Notes: generated from the sequence alone by a model not told the origin. 64,000 nucleotides of DNA from Robiginitalea myxolifaciens (GCF_900115205.1 NZ_FOYQ01000001.1:895240-959239); one strand, 5' to 3'; positions 37,185 through 45,764 are shown, numbered from the stretch's first letter. A program made the numbers and translations.

Positions 37185-37706
37185 ATGAAAAAAACAATCT
37201 TTCGCTACGGGCTTTACGGGGGCATCTTTATCTGTGTCCTGTTTTTAGCCTCCTGGTATTTAATGCCAGATTTGGATTTTGACGCACAGGAAATTGCAGG
37301 TTATGCCTCGATGATCCTGGCCCTGATTTTTGTATTCTTCGGAATACGGCACTATCGCGATCAGGTAAACAGCGGTACCCTGAGTATGGCCAGTGGGATT
37401 AAAATTGGCCTGGGTATTAGCCTGATCACCGCCCTGTGTTTTGGCTTGCTGGACCTGGCCTATGTGCTGTGGTTGGAGCCCGACTTCATGGAGAACTATT
37501 ACCAGGCGGTCCTGGCCGACTTGCAGGCGAGCCTTCCGGCCGAGGAATTTGAGATGAGAAAGGCAGCAATGGAGGCTGAAAAGGAATTATTCTCCAATCC
37601 GTTCATAAGTTTTGCGCTGATGACCTTTACCGTATTCCTAATCGGAATAGTAATTACCTTGATTTCCACCTTAATCCTGAAAAGAAAAGCAAGCGATGAG
37701 ATCTGA
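37185..37706 (+). CDS. DUF4199 membrane protein
   Basis: 173 residues, four hydrophobic helices (YGLYGGIFICVLFLASWYL; AGYASMILALIFVFFGI; GIKIGLGISLITALCFGLL; ISFALMTFTVFLIGIVITL) with RHYRDQVNSGTLSMASGIKIG, the DUF4199 core, between helices 2 and 3. Function unknown; widespread in Bacteroidota, often beside LuxR-type regulators. Overlaps the DUF1801 gene by 11 bases. A TACTTTAG, one base off the -7 consensus, lies about 55 bases upstream. Confidence 0.85.
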   Translation: MKKTIFRYGLYGGIFICVLFLASWYLMPDLDFDAQEIAGYASMILALIFVFFGIRHYRDQVNSGTLSMASGIKIGLGISLITALCFGLLDLAYVLWLEPDFMENYYQAVLADLQASLPAEEFEMRKAAMEAEKELFSNPFISFALMTFTVFLIGIVITLISTLILKRKASDEI

Positions 37707-38151
37707 TGCGACATCCCCCAAGGAATATCTATCGGCCTTGCCGGAGGACCGGCAGGCAGTTATAGGAGAGATTAGACAGGTATTGCTGGATAATTTACCC
37801 AAGGGATTTGAAGAACGCATGAGTTATGGGATGCTGGGTTTTGTTGTTCCCCACGAAATCTACCCCGATGGATACCATTGTGACCCTTCCCTCCCCCTGC
37901 CCTTTATAAATCTGGCATCACAGAAGAATTTTATAGGCCTGTATCATATGGGCATTTATTCTGATCCTGAACTTCTGAAGTGGTTTCAGAATAGCTATGC
38001 CGAACTCAGTATCGGTAAGCTCGATATGGGTAAGAGTTGTATACGATTTAAGAAAATGGATAAAATCCCATTTCAACTAATCGGGGAGTTAGCGTCAAAG
38101 ATGACCCCTCAGGATTGGATTGCACGCTATGAAAGCGAAATAAAAAAATAA
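37696..38151 (+). CDS. DUF1801 family protein
   Basis: 151 residues. LPEDRQAVIGEIRQVLLDNLP, EERMSYGMLGFVVP and LYHMGIYSDPELLKWF match the DUF1801 (YdhG-like) fold, a small alpha/beta domain of unknown role, distantly related to frataxin-like/SRPBCC-like stress proteins in some annotations. Start overlaps the DUF4199 stop by 11 bases; 8 bases before the VOC gene, so the three are one transcript. Confidence 0.85.
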   Translation: MRSDATSPKEYLSALPEDRQAVIGEIRQVLLDNLPKGFEERMSYGMLGFVVPHEIYPDGYHCDPSLPLPFINLASQKNFIGLYHMGIYSDPELLKWFQNSYAELSIGKLDMGKSCIRFKKMDKIPFQLIGELASKMTPQDWIARYESEIKK

Positions 38152-38159
38152 AACAAGAC

Positions 38160-38549
38160 ATGGATAAACGCGTAACCGGTTTGGGTGGTTTCTTCTTTAA
38201 GGCGAAAGACCCGGATCAGATCAAGAGCTGGTATAAAACTCATTTGGGAATCCCGACGGATCAGTATGGCTGGACGTTCTGGTGGAAGGATGCCGAAGGG
38301 AACGATTGCTCCACCCAATGGAGCCCCATGGCAGCGTCCACGGATTATTACCAACCGAGCACCAAACCTTTTATGATGAATTTCCGGGTAGAAAACCTGG
38401 TGGAACTCCTCAAAGCCCTCAAAGCGGAAGGTGTTGAAATCGTCGGGGAGATGCAGGAATTCAGCTATGGGAAATTTGGCTGGATCATGGATCCTGAAGG
38501 CAATAAAATTGAACTCTGGGAACCCATAGATTCTGCATTTCAGGAATAG
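38160..38549 (+). CDS. VOC family (glyoxalase-like) protein
   Basis: 129 residues, two beta-alpha-beta-beta-beta modules: GLGGFFFKAKDPDQIKSWYKTHLGI and FGWIMDPEGNKIELWEPID, where the terminal Glu is the usual metal ligand. Could be a lyase, dioxygenase or resistance-type binding protein; the ligand is not evident. Last of the LuxR-DUF4199-DUF1801-VOC group. Confidence 0.85.
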   Translation: MDKRVTGLGGFFFKAKDPDQIKSWYKTHLGIPTDQYGWTFWWKDAEGNDCSTQWSPMAASTDYYQPSTKPFMMNFRVENLVELLKALKAEGVEIVGEMQEFSYGKFGWIMDPEGNKIELWEPIDSAFQE

Positions 38550-38598
38550 CCCGGAATTTGCTAATTTGAAGGCTCAATCAACCAAAAGCTAGACAATT

Positions 38599-39069
38599 AT
38601 GTCAGACGAGAAAAAAGATATGGGCGATAAGGCGGAAGACGCCTTTGACAAAGCCAAAGAAAAGGCAGAAGAAACATTCGATAAAGCCAAGGAAAAGGCT
38701 AAAGAAGCCGGAGAGAAATTCGAGGAGAGCACTAAGGATTTCCGTGAAGAAGCCAAGAAAACTGCTGAGGAGTTTACAGAGGGCTTCAAAAGCGCCAGTA
38801 GTGGCGAGAATAAAAAGATACTCGCAGGAATCCTGGCAATCCTTCTGGGTTGGGCCGGGGTGCATAAGTTTGTCCTGGGATATCAGAAGGAAGGGATAAT
38901 TATGTTGGTACTATCCGTAATCGGATTTGTCTTAACCTGTATTGGAATAGGTGTATTCCTGGTCTGGGCCGTTGGCTTAGTCGCGCTTATCGAAGGAGTC
39001 ATCTATCTCACTAAATCCGACGAGGAGTTTTACAACACCTATCAGGCGGGACGGAAGCCCTGGTTCTGA
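38599..39069 (+). CDS. TM2 domain protein with charged amphipathic repeats
   Basis: 156 residues. Residues 5-65 are 11-residue-like charged repeats (DKAEDAFDKAKEKAEE, DKAKEKAKEAGEKFEE), an apolipoprotein/LEA-type helix that may lie on the membrane. The remainder is a TM2 domain (KILAGILAILLGWAGVHKFVLGY, IIMLVLSVIGFVLTCIGIG) with the DRF-like turn replaced by HKFVLGYQKEG, plus a third hydrophobic stretch. Function unknown. A strong terminator follows. Confidence 0.82.
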   Translation: MSDEKKDMGDKAEDAFDKAKEKAEETFDKAKEKAKEAGEKFEESTKDFREEAKKTAEEFTEGFKSASSGENKKILAGILAILLGWAGVHKFVLGYQKEGIIMLVLSVIGFVLTCIGIGVFLVWAVGLVALIEGVIYLTKSDEEFYNTYQAGRKPWF

Positions 39070-39104
39070 ATAATACCTGATTATTGGTCAATTAAATTGC
39101 CTGA

Positions 39105-39133
39105 AAAAGCCAGAATATACCGTTCTGGCTTTT
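39105..39133 (+). terminator. Rho-independent terminator after the TM2 gene
   Basis: AAAAGCCAGAA (39105-39115), 7-base loop, TTCTGGCTTTT (39123-39133): an 11-base perfect stem whose arms supply A and T tracts on both strands. It isolates the arsenic operon that begins 44 bases later. Confidence 0.85.
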
Positions 39134-39147
39134 ATATTTATTGTTAT

Positions 39148-39165
39148 TATCGTAATATTGCGATA
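39148..39165 (+). promoter_or_regulatory. ArsR operator
   Basis: TATCGTAATATTGCGATA, an 18-base palindrome with one mismatched pair (TATCG ... CGATA arms), 11 bases before arsR. ArsR/SmtB repressors bind AT-rich 12-2-12 or similar inverted repeats overlapping their own promoter, so autoregulation is expected. Confidence 0.7.
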
Positions 39166-39176
39166 TATAATAAACT

Positions 39177-39524
39177 ATGGGCGTTTCCAAAACACAACTT
39201 TTCAATGACCGCCAGAACGAACTGGCCGAGGTAGCCAAAGTACTGGCGCATCCGGCTCGGGTTGCTATCCTTCAGTATATCAGTCGTCAGGAGGAATGCA
39301 TCTGTAATGATCTGGTGGCTGAGACCGGGCTGGCCCAGGCTACCATAAGCCAGCATCTCAGCGCTATCAAAAAAATAGGCTTGTTGCGCGGGAATTTCCA
39401 GGGCAAGAACCTCTGCTATTGTATCGATAGCGAACGTTGGAATGAATTGCAGGAGTTATTTGGTTCTTTTTTCCAGAATATCGGGCAGCAATGTTGTGCC
39501 CCTGTCCAGACCACTAGCGAATAA
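39177..39524 (+). CDS. arsR: ArsR/SmtB family repressor
   Basis: 115 residues, winged helix: EVAKVLAHPARVAILQYI and AETGLAQATISQHLSAIKKIGLL. The helix preceding the recognition helices carries EECICNDLV, a CxC pair like the arsenite site of E. coli-type ArsR, and a CC pair lies near the C terminus (GQQCCAP). Derepression by arsenite or antimonite is expected. First gene of a four-gene operon. Confidence 0.9.
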   Translation: MGVSKTQLFNDRQNELAEVAKVLAHPARVAILQYISRQEECICNDLVAETGLAQATISQHLSAIKKIGLLRGNFQGKNLCYCIDSERWNELQELFGSFFQNIGQQCCAPVQTTSE

Positions 39525-39556
39525 TAACACTTAGATCAATCTATAAAATCACCAAT

Positions 39557-40060
39557 ATGAATATTTCTGAATTTCTAAACCTACTCGAAGCGAATCCCGA
39601 AGCCGAACTGCGATTTGAGTACGCTCATGGGAAACAAGTACGTGCCGATTATCACATTACCGAAGTTAAAAACGTACACATCGAGGCTACAGATTGCGGA
39701 GGCCGGCAGGATTCCTGGCGCGAAACGGTTATCCAACTTTGGGAACCGGAGCAAGCTGAGGAAACCCGCAAATCCCTAAGTACGCGTAAGGCCTTGGCCA
39801 TCCTGGGCCGGGTTGGAGCCGTACAGCCGCTTCTCAAGGAACGTCCGTTAAAATTCGAGTACGGAAACCCGGAATTCCACACCAGCCAACTCCCGGTAAT
39901 GGGATATGAAATCCAGCCAGACCGGTTGCTGCTCAAGCTCGGAACCGATACAACCCAATGTAAGGCGCAGGAACTCTGTGGTCCCGCTACCTCAACTACC
40001 CAAGCCGTTAAGGAAGAAGTGGCTGCGTCTGCCTGTGCACCCGGCAGCGGCTGTTGCTAA
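39557..40060 (+). CDS. DUF6428 family protein
   Basis: 167 residues. MNISEFLNLLEANPEAELRFEY and DYHITEVKNVHIEATDCGGRQDSW match DUF6428, found in flavobacterial arsenic loci. The tail is cysteine-rich (TTQCKAQELCGP ... ACAPGSGCC), giving six or seven thiols able to bind arsenite or other soft metals. A metal carrier or sequestration role is inference. 32 bases after arsR. Confidence 0.82.
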   Translation: MNISEFLNLLEANPEAELRFEYAHGKQVRADYHITEVKNVHIEATDCGGRQDSWRETVIQLWEPEQAEETRKSLSTRKALAILGRVGAVQPLLKERPLKFEYGNPEFHTSQLPVMGYEIQPDRLLLKLGTDTTQCKAQELCGPATSTTQAVKEEVAASACAPGSGCC

Positions 40061-40070
40061 ATCCGGGACA

Positions 40071-40562
40071 ATGACCATCCGTAAGATGCACGCCGATGAT
40101 TGGCCAGAGGTGGCCCGAATCTATGCCGAAGGCATTGCTACCGGGATAGCGACCTTTGAGACTGCTGTCCCGGAGTACACCTCCTGGGACCAGGGGCATT
40201 TGCCCTACGGCAGGCTTGTCGCAACTTCGGGGGAAACCCTCCAGGGATGGGCCGCACTATCCCCGGTATCCGGGCGTTGCGTGTATGGCGGGGTAGCCGA
40301 GGTTAGTGTTTATGTCTCTGCCCGTTCCAGGGGGATGGGAGTGGGACTAAAACTAATGCAACAGCTAATCGCCGATAGTGAGCGAGAAGGCATCTGGACC
40401 CTGCAATCGGGTATATTTCCGGAAAATACCCCCAGTATTCGCCTGCATGAAAAATGCGGGTTCCGATTCCTCGGGATTCGCAAGCGAATCGCCCGAAGGG
40501 ATGGCATTTGGAAAGACAACGTACTCTACGAAAGAAGAAGTGAAATCGTGGGTGTGGATTAA
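40071..40562 (+). CDS. GNAT N-acetyltransferase, ArsN1/phosphinothricin acetyltransferase-like
   Basis: 163 residues from the ATG at 40071, 10 bases after the DUF6428 stop; a longer frame overlapping that gene is disregarded. Seen: IRKMHADDWPEVARIYAEG, GIATFETAVPEYTSWD, the acetyl-CoA segment VYVSARSRGMGVGLKLM and FPENTPSIRLHEKCGFRFLGIRKR, the pattern of Pat/ArsN1 proteins. ArsN1 acetylates the arsenic antibiotic arsinothricin; the arsenic context makes that activity plausible here, but the closely related phosphinothricin/methionine sulfoximine activity is equally possible. Confidence 0.82.
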   Translation: MTIRKMHADDWPEVARIYAEGIATGIATFETAVPEYTSWDQGHLPYGRLVATSGETLQGWAALSPVSGRCVYGGVAEVSVYVSARSRGMGVGLKLMQQLIADSEREGIWTLQSGIFPENTPSIRLHEKCGFRFLGIRKRIARRDGIWKDNVLYERRSEIVGVD

Positions 40563-40595
40563 AAATCCCCCTGCAAACCAAAATCAGATAAGACT

Positions 40596-41024
40596 ATGAA
40601 AAACATGCTTGTACTCTGCACCGGGAACTCCTGTAGGAGTCAGATGGCCCATGGGTACCTCAACGCCCTGCAACAACCGGGTAGCCTGAACGTATACAGT
40701 GCAGGGATCGAAACCCACGGATTAAATCCGGGGGCGGTTGCAATCATGCAGGAAGACGGGATCGACATTACAAGCCATACTTCCAACCATGTGGACGAAT
40801 ACGAAGGCGTCGCCTGGGATTATATATTGACCGTGTGTGATCACGCCTATGAAAATTGTCCGTTTATCCCGGCTCCCAATGCGATGCGGATGCATCATAA
40901 TTTCATGGATCCCTCCAAGGTCCAGGGCAGTTCTGAAGAAAAACACGAGGCTTTCGAAAAAGCACGGAACCAGATTAGGACATACGTGCAGGAATTTTTG
41001 GAATCGGAAGGCGTGCTTGCCTGA
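40596..41024 (+). CDS. arsC: Arsenate reductase, low-molecular-weight phosphatase fold
   Basis: 142 residues. The catalytic P-loop is CTGNSCRS (Cys at about 8, CX5R), with the Cys pair expected for the thioredoxin-type mechanism represented by the Cys in LTVCDHAYENCPF region. Ends KARNQIRTYVQEFL. Reduces arsenate to arsenite. Last gene of the operon; no ACR3 or ArsB efflux gene follows, and the next gene is convergent. Confidence 0.88.
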   Translation: MKNMLVLCTGNSCRSQMAHGYLNALQQPGSLNVYSAGIETHGLNPGAVAIMQEDGIDITSHTSNHVDEYEGVAWDYILTVCDHAYENCPFIPAPNAMRMHHNFMDPSKVQGSSEEKHEAFEKARNQIRTYVQEFLESEGVLA

Positions 41025-41053
41025 GCCACGGGTTCAGCAGTTTCAGATCTTTT

Positions 41054-42865
41054 TTAATTCCCCTGGCCGGATTCCAGTAGTTTTTGTTCCAGTTCTGCCT
41101 GGAATTCTTCCATTACCGGACGAACCGTATCCTCCGGTAAATCCGCAATCTTGATATACATCAGGCCGTCTACCGAATTATTGAAAAGGGGATCCACATT
41201 AAAAGCGACCACCTTGGCATTCTGCTTAATGTATTTCTTGATCAGCACCGGCAACCGGAGGCTTCCCGGTTCTACCTCTTCAATCAGGCGATCAAACTTA
41301 TTGAGGTCGGCCTCGGTCTCATCAAAGACAAATTCTTTGTCGGCGTCCTTCAGCTTTACTTTGAATTCTTTTTTCGGGCGGATGTACTGGGCTACGTAGG
41401 GATCCCAGTAATGGGACTTCATGAACTCGATCATCAGGGATTTGGAGAAGCTCGAGAATTGATTGCTGATACTCACTCCGCCAATAAGGTATTTGTGCTG
41501 GGGGAATCTCAGGGTTGTATGCACAATTCCCTTCCACAAGAGGAAAAGCGGCATGGGTTTCTGTTGGTATTCGGCAACGATATACGCCCTGCCCATTTCT
41601 ATGGACTGTTCCATCATCCCATATAATTCCGGTTCAAAGCGGAAGAGATCCTGCAGGTAAAACCCATCGATGCCATGCTCCGGGAAAATGAGTCCACCCA
41701 TTCCCATACGGTAGGCGCCCACAATTTGCTTGTCTTTATCGTCCCAGAGAAACAGGTGGTGGTAATAATCATCGAAGCGATCCAGGTCTATGGATTTATT
41801 GGTCCCCTCCCCTATAGCCCGAAAGGTGACCTCTCGTTGCCGGCCGATTTCCTGCAGGATAAAAGGCATGTCCTGCTTTTGGGCCAGAAATACTTCGTAA
41901 TTGCGACTTTGCAACAAGCGGCAATCCTTTTCGCGAAGCTTATCAATTTCGCCCTGGATTACCTCAGAACGGACTGCTGAAGCGATGCGCTTAGGAGGCT
42001 TCGGAATTTTCAGCGTCCCAGGGATCTGATCGATCAGCCGTTCTTTTTCATAAGGGTTGGACAGGAGATAAGTCTTGCGCCGCAACAAATCTGCAAACTC
42101 ATCAAAATCCTCGTGTTCTTTTTGTGCAGCTACCGAAATAGGGTGCCCGATTCGCACCTTAATGGGCCGGTTTCGTTGGGTGGTGAGCTCGGAAGGTAAT
42201 TTGGCTGTACGGAAAACATCGTTCATCCGGCTAAGCGCATAAAACAGCCGGCTGTTTCTGGCGTGAAAATAAATGGGAACAACGGGTACCTCAGCTCTTC
42301 GGATTAATTTGAGCGCCGAAGGCTCCCAGGGCTTATCTACAAACTGCTGGTCTTCCTTATAGGTAGACACCTCCCCTGCCGGGAACAGCCCCAGCGGATG
42401 GCCCTCTCTTAAGTGTTCAATTGCCCTTTTGAACCCGGCAACGGAACTCTTCACATCCTTGTGGTTTTCGAAAGGATTTACCGGCATGATGTAGGGGCTC
42501 AGCGGTTCTATTCGTTGTAGTAGGAAGTTCGCAACTATTTTATAATCCGGTCGGTGACCCAACATTAACTTCAAGAGTAATACCCCGTCGATTCCCCCCA
42601 GTGGGTGATTGCTAATAGTTATGTAGGAACCGTCTTTGGGAAGTCGTTTGAGATCTTCCTCCGGAATTTCAAAGTCGATTTCGTAGTGACTCAGAATTTC
42701 CTCCAGGAATTCAGGACCCTCAAGGTGTTTGTGCCTGCGATAGAATCGGTTGATAGAACTGATCCGGGTCAGGCGCATCAATATCCACCCCATAAGGGTA
42801 CCGAGCGGGCCATAACGATCCAGCCGAATCGCCCTGGCTACTTCCTTGGCATTTACTAAACTCAT
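41054..42865 (-). CDS. olsF: Bifunctional acyltransferase, OlsF/GlsB-GlsA-like
   Basis: 603 residues. N-terminal half (about 1-290) is a PlsC-type O-acyltransferase with NHPLGGIDG and FPAGEVS; C-terminal half (about 320-590) is an OlsB/GlsB-like GNAT-fold N-acyltransferase (REVTFRAIGEGTNKSID, IVGAYRMGMGG, YLIGGVSISNQFSSFSK). This is the layout of OlsF, which makes ornithine lipids in Serratia and Flavobacterium; Bacteroides uses separate GlsB and GlsA for glycine lipids. Amino acid headgroup is uncertain. Lies 55 bases after the aspartate kinase gene, with a TATCTTTA at 42894-42887 that may be its own weak promoter. Confidence 0.85.
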   Translation of the reverse strand: MSLVNAKEVARAIRLDRYGPLGTLMGWILMRLTRISSINRFYRRHKHLEGPEFLEEILSHYEIDFEIPEEDLKRLPKDGSYITISNHPLGGIDGVLLLKLMLGHRPDYKIVANFLLQRIEPLSPYIMPVNPFENHKDVKSSVAGFKRAIEHLREGHPLGLFPAGEVSTYKEDQQFVDKPWEPSALKLIRRAEVPVVPIYFHARNSRLFYALSRMNDVFRTAKLPSELTTQRNRPIKVRIGHPISVAAQKEHEDFDEFADLLRRKTYLLSNPYEKERLIDQIPGTLKIPKPPKRIASAVRSEVIQGEIDKLREKDCRLLQSRNYEVFLAQKQDMPFILQEIGRQREVTFRAIGEGTNKSIDLDRFDDYYHHLFLWDDKDKQIVGAYRMGMGGLIFPEHGIDGFYLQDLFRFEPELYGMMEQSIEMGRAYIVAEYQQKPMPLFLLWKGIVHTTLRFPQHKYLIGGVSISNQFSSFSKSLMIEFMKSHYWDPYVAQYIRPKKEFKVKLKDADKEFVFDETEADLNKFDRLIEEVEPGSLRLPVLIKKYIKQNAKVVAFNVDPLFNNSVDGLMYIKIADLPEDTVRPVMEEFQAELEQKLLESGQGN

Positions 42866-42920
42866 AGTTAGCTGCTCTCTTGAAAGTAAAGATAAAAAAA
42901 TGACCCGGGCTGCTCGGGAC

Positions 42921-44171
42921 TTATTTTACCACGAGTTGCACCGTTTCGGCACTGCGCTGTTCCAAGAGGACTTCCCGACCGTTGCGCAATGACTCAATGG
43001 CAGGAGAATCAAAATGCCGAATGGTGTAGAGGCTTACCCCTTCGTGGTGCACAACTTTGAACTTACCCCGGAGTGTATCTAATAGGCCTTCCAGTTTTCC
43101 AAAGCGATTATCGACACAAACCGAAAAACTAATGGCCGAATTCTGAATCAAATCTACCTTCATGCGATGGTCGGCCAGGAGTTTGAATAACTCGCTGATA
43201 TTGTCCTCGACTATGAAAGAGAAATCAAGGGAAGACAGCTTCATCAGCACCTGGTCTTTCTTGAGGATAAAGCAAGGCACTTTGGGTTCGATCCCCTTAC
43301 CCTTGCCTACTGTGGTTCCTGCGGCTTCCGGATTGAGAAAGGACTTTACATTAAGTGGAATTTCCTTGCGTTGCAGAGGTTGAAGGGTTTTAGGGTGGAT
43401 TACCGAGGCCCCGTAGAACGCCAGTTCAATAGCTTCCCGGTATGAAATCCTGTTGAGCAGTGCCGTTTCCTTGAAATACCTTGGGTCGGCATTCAAGACC
43501 CCGGGTACATCCTTCCAGATGGTCACCGAAGCTGCGTTGAGACAATAGGCAATAATGGCAGCGGTGTAATCCGATCCCTCCCTGCCCAGGGTAGTCGTAA
43601 AATTGTTCTCATCGCTACCCAAGAAGCCCTGGGTTATAAATAATTCCTTAGATCCTTCCAGGGTCGAAATAGCCTGCTGGGTCTTTTCCCACTGGACATT
43701 CCCATCCCGGTAGTTGGCGTCCGTTTTTATGTAATCCCGGATATCCAGCCAGGTATTACTGATCCCCTCGGATTCCAGAAAAGCGCTTACGATCGTCGTG
43801 CTCAAAAGTTCTCCGTAACCAACCACCTGATCATAGACAAATGAAGGTTTGGGCGACTTATTCCAGGCCAAAAAACCCTTTACTTCATCCAGGAGTTCGC
43901 TCACCCGGGCATAGACCGGATGTGTTTTCTGGGGGAAGAGTTCGTCAAGGATCTCCCGATGATAGGCTTCTACATCGGCCAGGGCGGTTATGGCCCCTTT
44001 GGGAGATTCAAAATACGCCTTCACTACGGCCTCCATGGCATTGGTAGTCTTGCCCATGGCCGAGACCACCAAAAAGGTCTGTGCCGTTCCACTGATTTCC
44101 AAAACCCGGAGCAAATTGCGCACTCCTTCGGCATCTTTTACAGAGGCACCTCCGAATTTAAATACCCGCAT
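42921..44171 (-). CDS. Aspartate kinase
   Basis: 416 residues, monofunctional. Seen: RVFKFGGASVKDAEGV (usually KFGGTSV), VSAMGKTTNAM, GREGSDYTAAIIAY, DVPGVLNADPR, and two C-terminal ACT-like domains (about 300-410: DFSFIVEDNISELFKLL, GKLEGLLDTLR). Phosphorylates aspartate for lysine, threonine, methionine and diaminopimelate. Its start overlaps the upstream GNAT gene by 14 bases. Short ACT part suggests altered or absent feedback. Confidence 0.9.
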   Translation of the reverse strand: MRVFKFGGASVKDAEGVRNLLRVLEISGTAQTFLVVSAMGKTTNAMEAVVKAYFESPKGAITALADVEAYHREILDELFPQKTHPVYARVSELLDEVKGFLAWNKSPKPSFVYDQVVGYGELLSTTIVSAFLESEGISNTWLDIRDYIKTDANYRDGNVQWEKTQQAISTLEGSKELFITQGFLGSDENNFTTTLGREGSDYTAAIIAYCLNAASVTIWKDVPGVLNADPRYFKETALLNRISYREAIELAFYGASVIHPKTLQPLQRKEIPLNVKSFLNPEAAGTTVGKGKGIEPKVPCFILKKDQVLMKLSSLDFSFIVEDNISELFKLLADHRMKVDLIQNSAISFSVCVDNRFGKLEGLLDTLRGKFKVVHHEGVSLYTIRHFDSPAIESLRNGREVLLEQRSAETVQLVVK

Positions 44172-44646
44172 ATTCCTTTAAATAATTATCAATACCCGCA
44201 GCGTCCAGTTGTACGACATCCCAATCGCGTAATATCCGAGCACCCCTTGCCTTGTAAAAATCGATCGCCGGTTCGTTCCAGTCCAGAACCTCCCAACTCA
44301 CACGGCGGGCTCCATTTTCCCGGGCGTACCGAATAACCTCAGTGAGCAGTCCACTACCCAGGCCAATTCCCCGGGCAGATTCGGTAACAATGAGGTCCTC
44401 AAGGTGCAGGGCCGGACCTTTCCAGGTGGAGTAACGCGGATAGCACAACGCCATCCCAAGGAGCTCATCGCCGCGGGCAGCGACGAAGCAATGGAACTTA
44501 GGCTGAGCGCCAAAACCGTCAGCTTCCAGGGTCTCGCGATCCACCTCAACGGCATCTGGTTCCCGCTCAAAATCTGCTAATTCCTGAATCAACTGGAGTA
44601 CCCCGCCCATGTCTGACTTTTGGGCAGGTCTTATCACTATGGACAT
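44158..44646 (-). CDS. GNAT N-acetyltransferase, SSAT-like
   Basis: 162 residues. IRPAQKSDMGGVLQLIQELADFE, LEDLIVTESARGIGLGSGLL (acetyl-CoA loop) and WEVLDWNEPAIDFYKARGARI match the spermidine/diamine acetyltransferase branch. Substrate is uncertain (a polyamine or thialysine). Overlaps aspartate kinase by 14 bases and leads that transcript; divergent from fbp with a 110-base gap. Confidence 0.87.
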   Translation of the reverse strand: MSIVIRPAQKSDMGGVLQLIQELADFEREPDAVEVDRETLEADGFGAQPKFHCFVAARGDELLGMALCYPRYSTWKGPALHLEDLIVTESARGIGLGSGLLTEVIRYARENGARRVSWEVLDWNEPAIDFYKARGARILRDWDVVQLDAAGIDNYLKEYAGI

Positions 44647-44756
44647 ATTGTTACAAATAAAACACGAAGTTAAAAAAATTAAATCTATCTCGCTTTTCCT
44701 CCCGTACAGGTTTCACAAAATAAGCGATATTTGTGGGCAAAACGACCCTACACCAA

Positions 44757-45764
44757 ATGCAACGCAAGAACAAAACCCTGGGTGAATTCATCATCGAAAA
44801 CCAGGTCGAATTCCAGTACTCTACCGGAGAACTTTCCAAGCTTATCAATGCCATACGTCTTGCCGCGAAGGTTGTAAACCACGAGGTCAATAAGGCTGGC
44901 TTAATCGATATTCTGGGTGGCGTAGGGGAAACCAATGTCCAGGGGGAAAGCCAGCAAAAACTGGATGTTCTGGCCAACGAAAAATTCATACAGACCTTAA
45001 CCAACCGGGAAATCGTCTGTGGGATTGCTTCAGAAGAAGAAGAGGATTTTATCAGTATCAACTCCCAGGACGAGAACCACCAGAACAAATATGTGGTCCT
45101 GATCGATCCGCTCGACGGCTCTTCCAACATCGATGTTAACGTTTCGGTGGGGACCATTTTTTCCATTTACAGGCGCATTACTCCGATTGGTACCCCGGTA
45201 ACCCTGGAAGATTTCCTGCAACCGGGGATTAATCAGGTGGCAGCCGGATATATTATCTACGGAACTTCAACCATGTTGGTGTATACCACAGGGCACGGGG
45301 TTAATGGATTTACCCTGAACCCCGCTATCGGTACCTTTTACCTCAGCCACCCCAATATGCAATTCCCAGAAACCGGGAAAATTTATTCGGTGAACGAAGG
45401 AAACTACACCCATTTTCCTCAGGGGGTAAAGGACTATATCAAATATTGCCAGCGCGAAGAAGGAGACCGCCCGTATACCTCACGTTATATCGGTTCCCTG
45501 GTTTCCGATTTTCATCGCAATATGATTAAGGGGGGAATCTATATCTATCCAAAAAGCAGCGTCAATTCCGACGGGAAACTCAGACTGCTATACGAGTGCA
45601 ACCCCATGGCCTTTTTAGCCGAACAGGCCAATGGCAAAGCTTCTGATGGATTCCGCCGCATCCTGGAAATCCAGCCGAAAGAATTGCACCAGCGCGTCCC
45701 CTTCTTCTGCGGAAGTCGCAAGATGGTGGATAAGGCTGAAAATTTTATGCAGGGAAAGGCTTGA
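44757..45764 (+). CDS. fbp: Fructose-1,6-bisphosphatase class 1
   Basis: 335 residues from [12 protein letters not shown]; an ATG 24 bases earlier would add eight residues outside the family consensus. Seen: [34 protein letters not shown] (metal ligands), and [20 protein letters not shown]. Gluconeogenic removal of the 1-phosphate; allosteric AMP-type site at the N terminus ([14 protein letters not shown]) is kept. Monocistronic, converging on the TerB-like gene. Confidence 0.95.
   Translation: MQRKNKTLGEFIIENQVEFQYSTGELSKLINAIRLAAKVVNHEVNKAGLIDILGGVGETNVQGESQQKLDVLANEKFIQTLTNREIVCGIASEEEEDFISINSQDENHQNKYVVLIDPLDGSSNIDVNVSVGTIFSIYRRITPIGTPVTLEDFLQPGINQVAAGYIIYGTSTMLVYTTGHGVNGFTLNPAIGTFYLSHPNMQFPETGKIYSVNEGNYTHFPQGVKDYIKYCQREEGDRPYTSRYIGSLVSDFHRNMIKGGIYIYPKSSVNSDGKLRLLYECNPMAFLAEQANGKASDGFRRILEIQPKELHQRVPFFCGSRKMVDKAENFMQGKA

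Noticed and set aside
38630-38780. Periodic sequence that looks like short tandem repeats or CRISPR-like spacing
   Set aside because: The period follows codons of a charged amphipathic helix in the TM2 protein; there are no identical repeats with unique spacers.
39906-40070. Upstream extension of the GNAT gene over the DUF6428 tail
   Set aside because: The ATG at 40071 follows the DUF6428 stop by 10 bases and gives the normal ArsN1-like start; the extension is basic, proline-rich and overlaps a conserved gene.
42896-42918. Possible terminator (CCCG...CGGG plus T run) between aspartate kinase and the acyltransferase gene
   Set aside because: Only four pairs are perfect; too weak to call, and co-transcription cannot be excluded.
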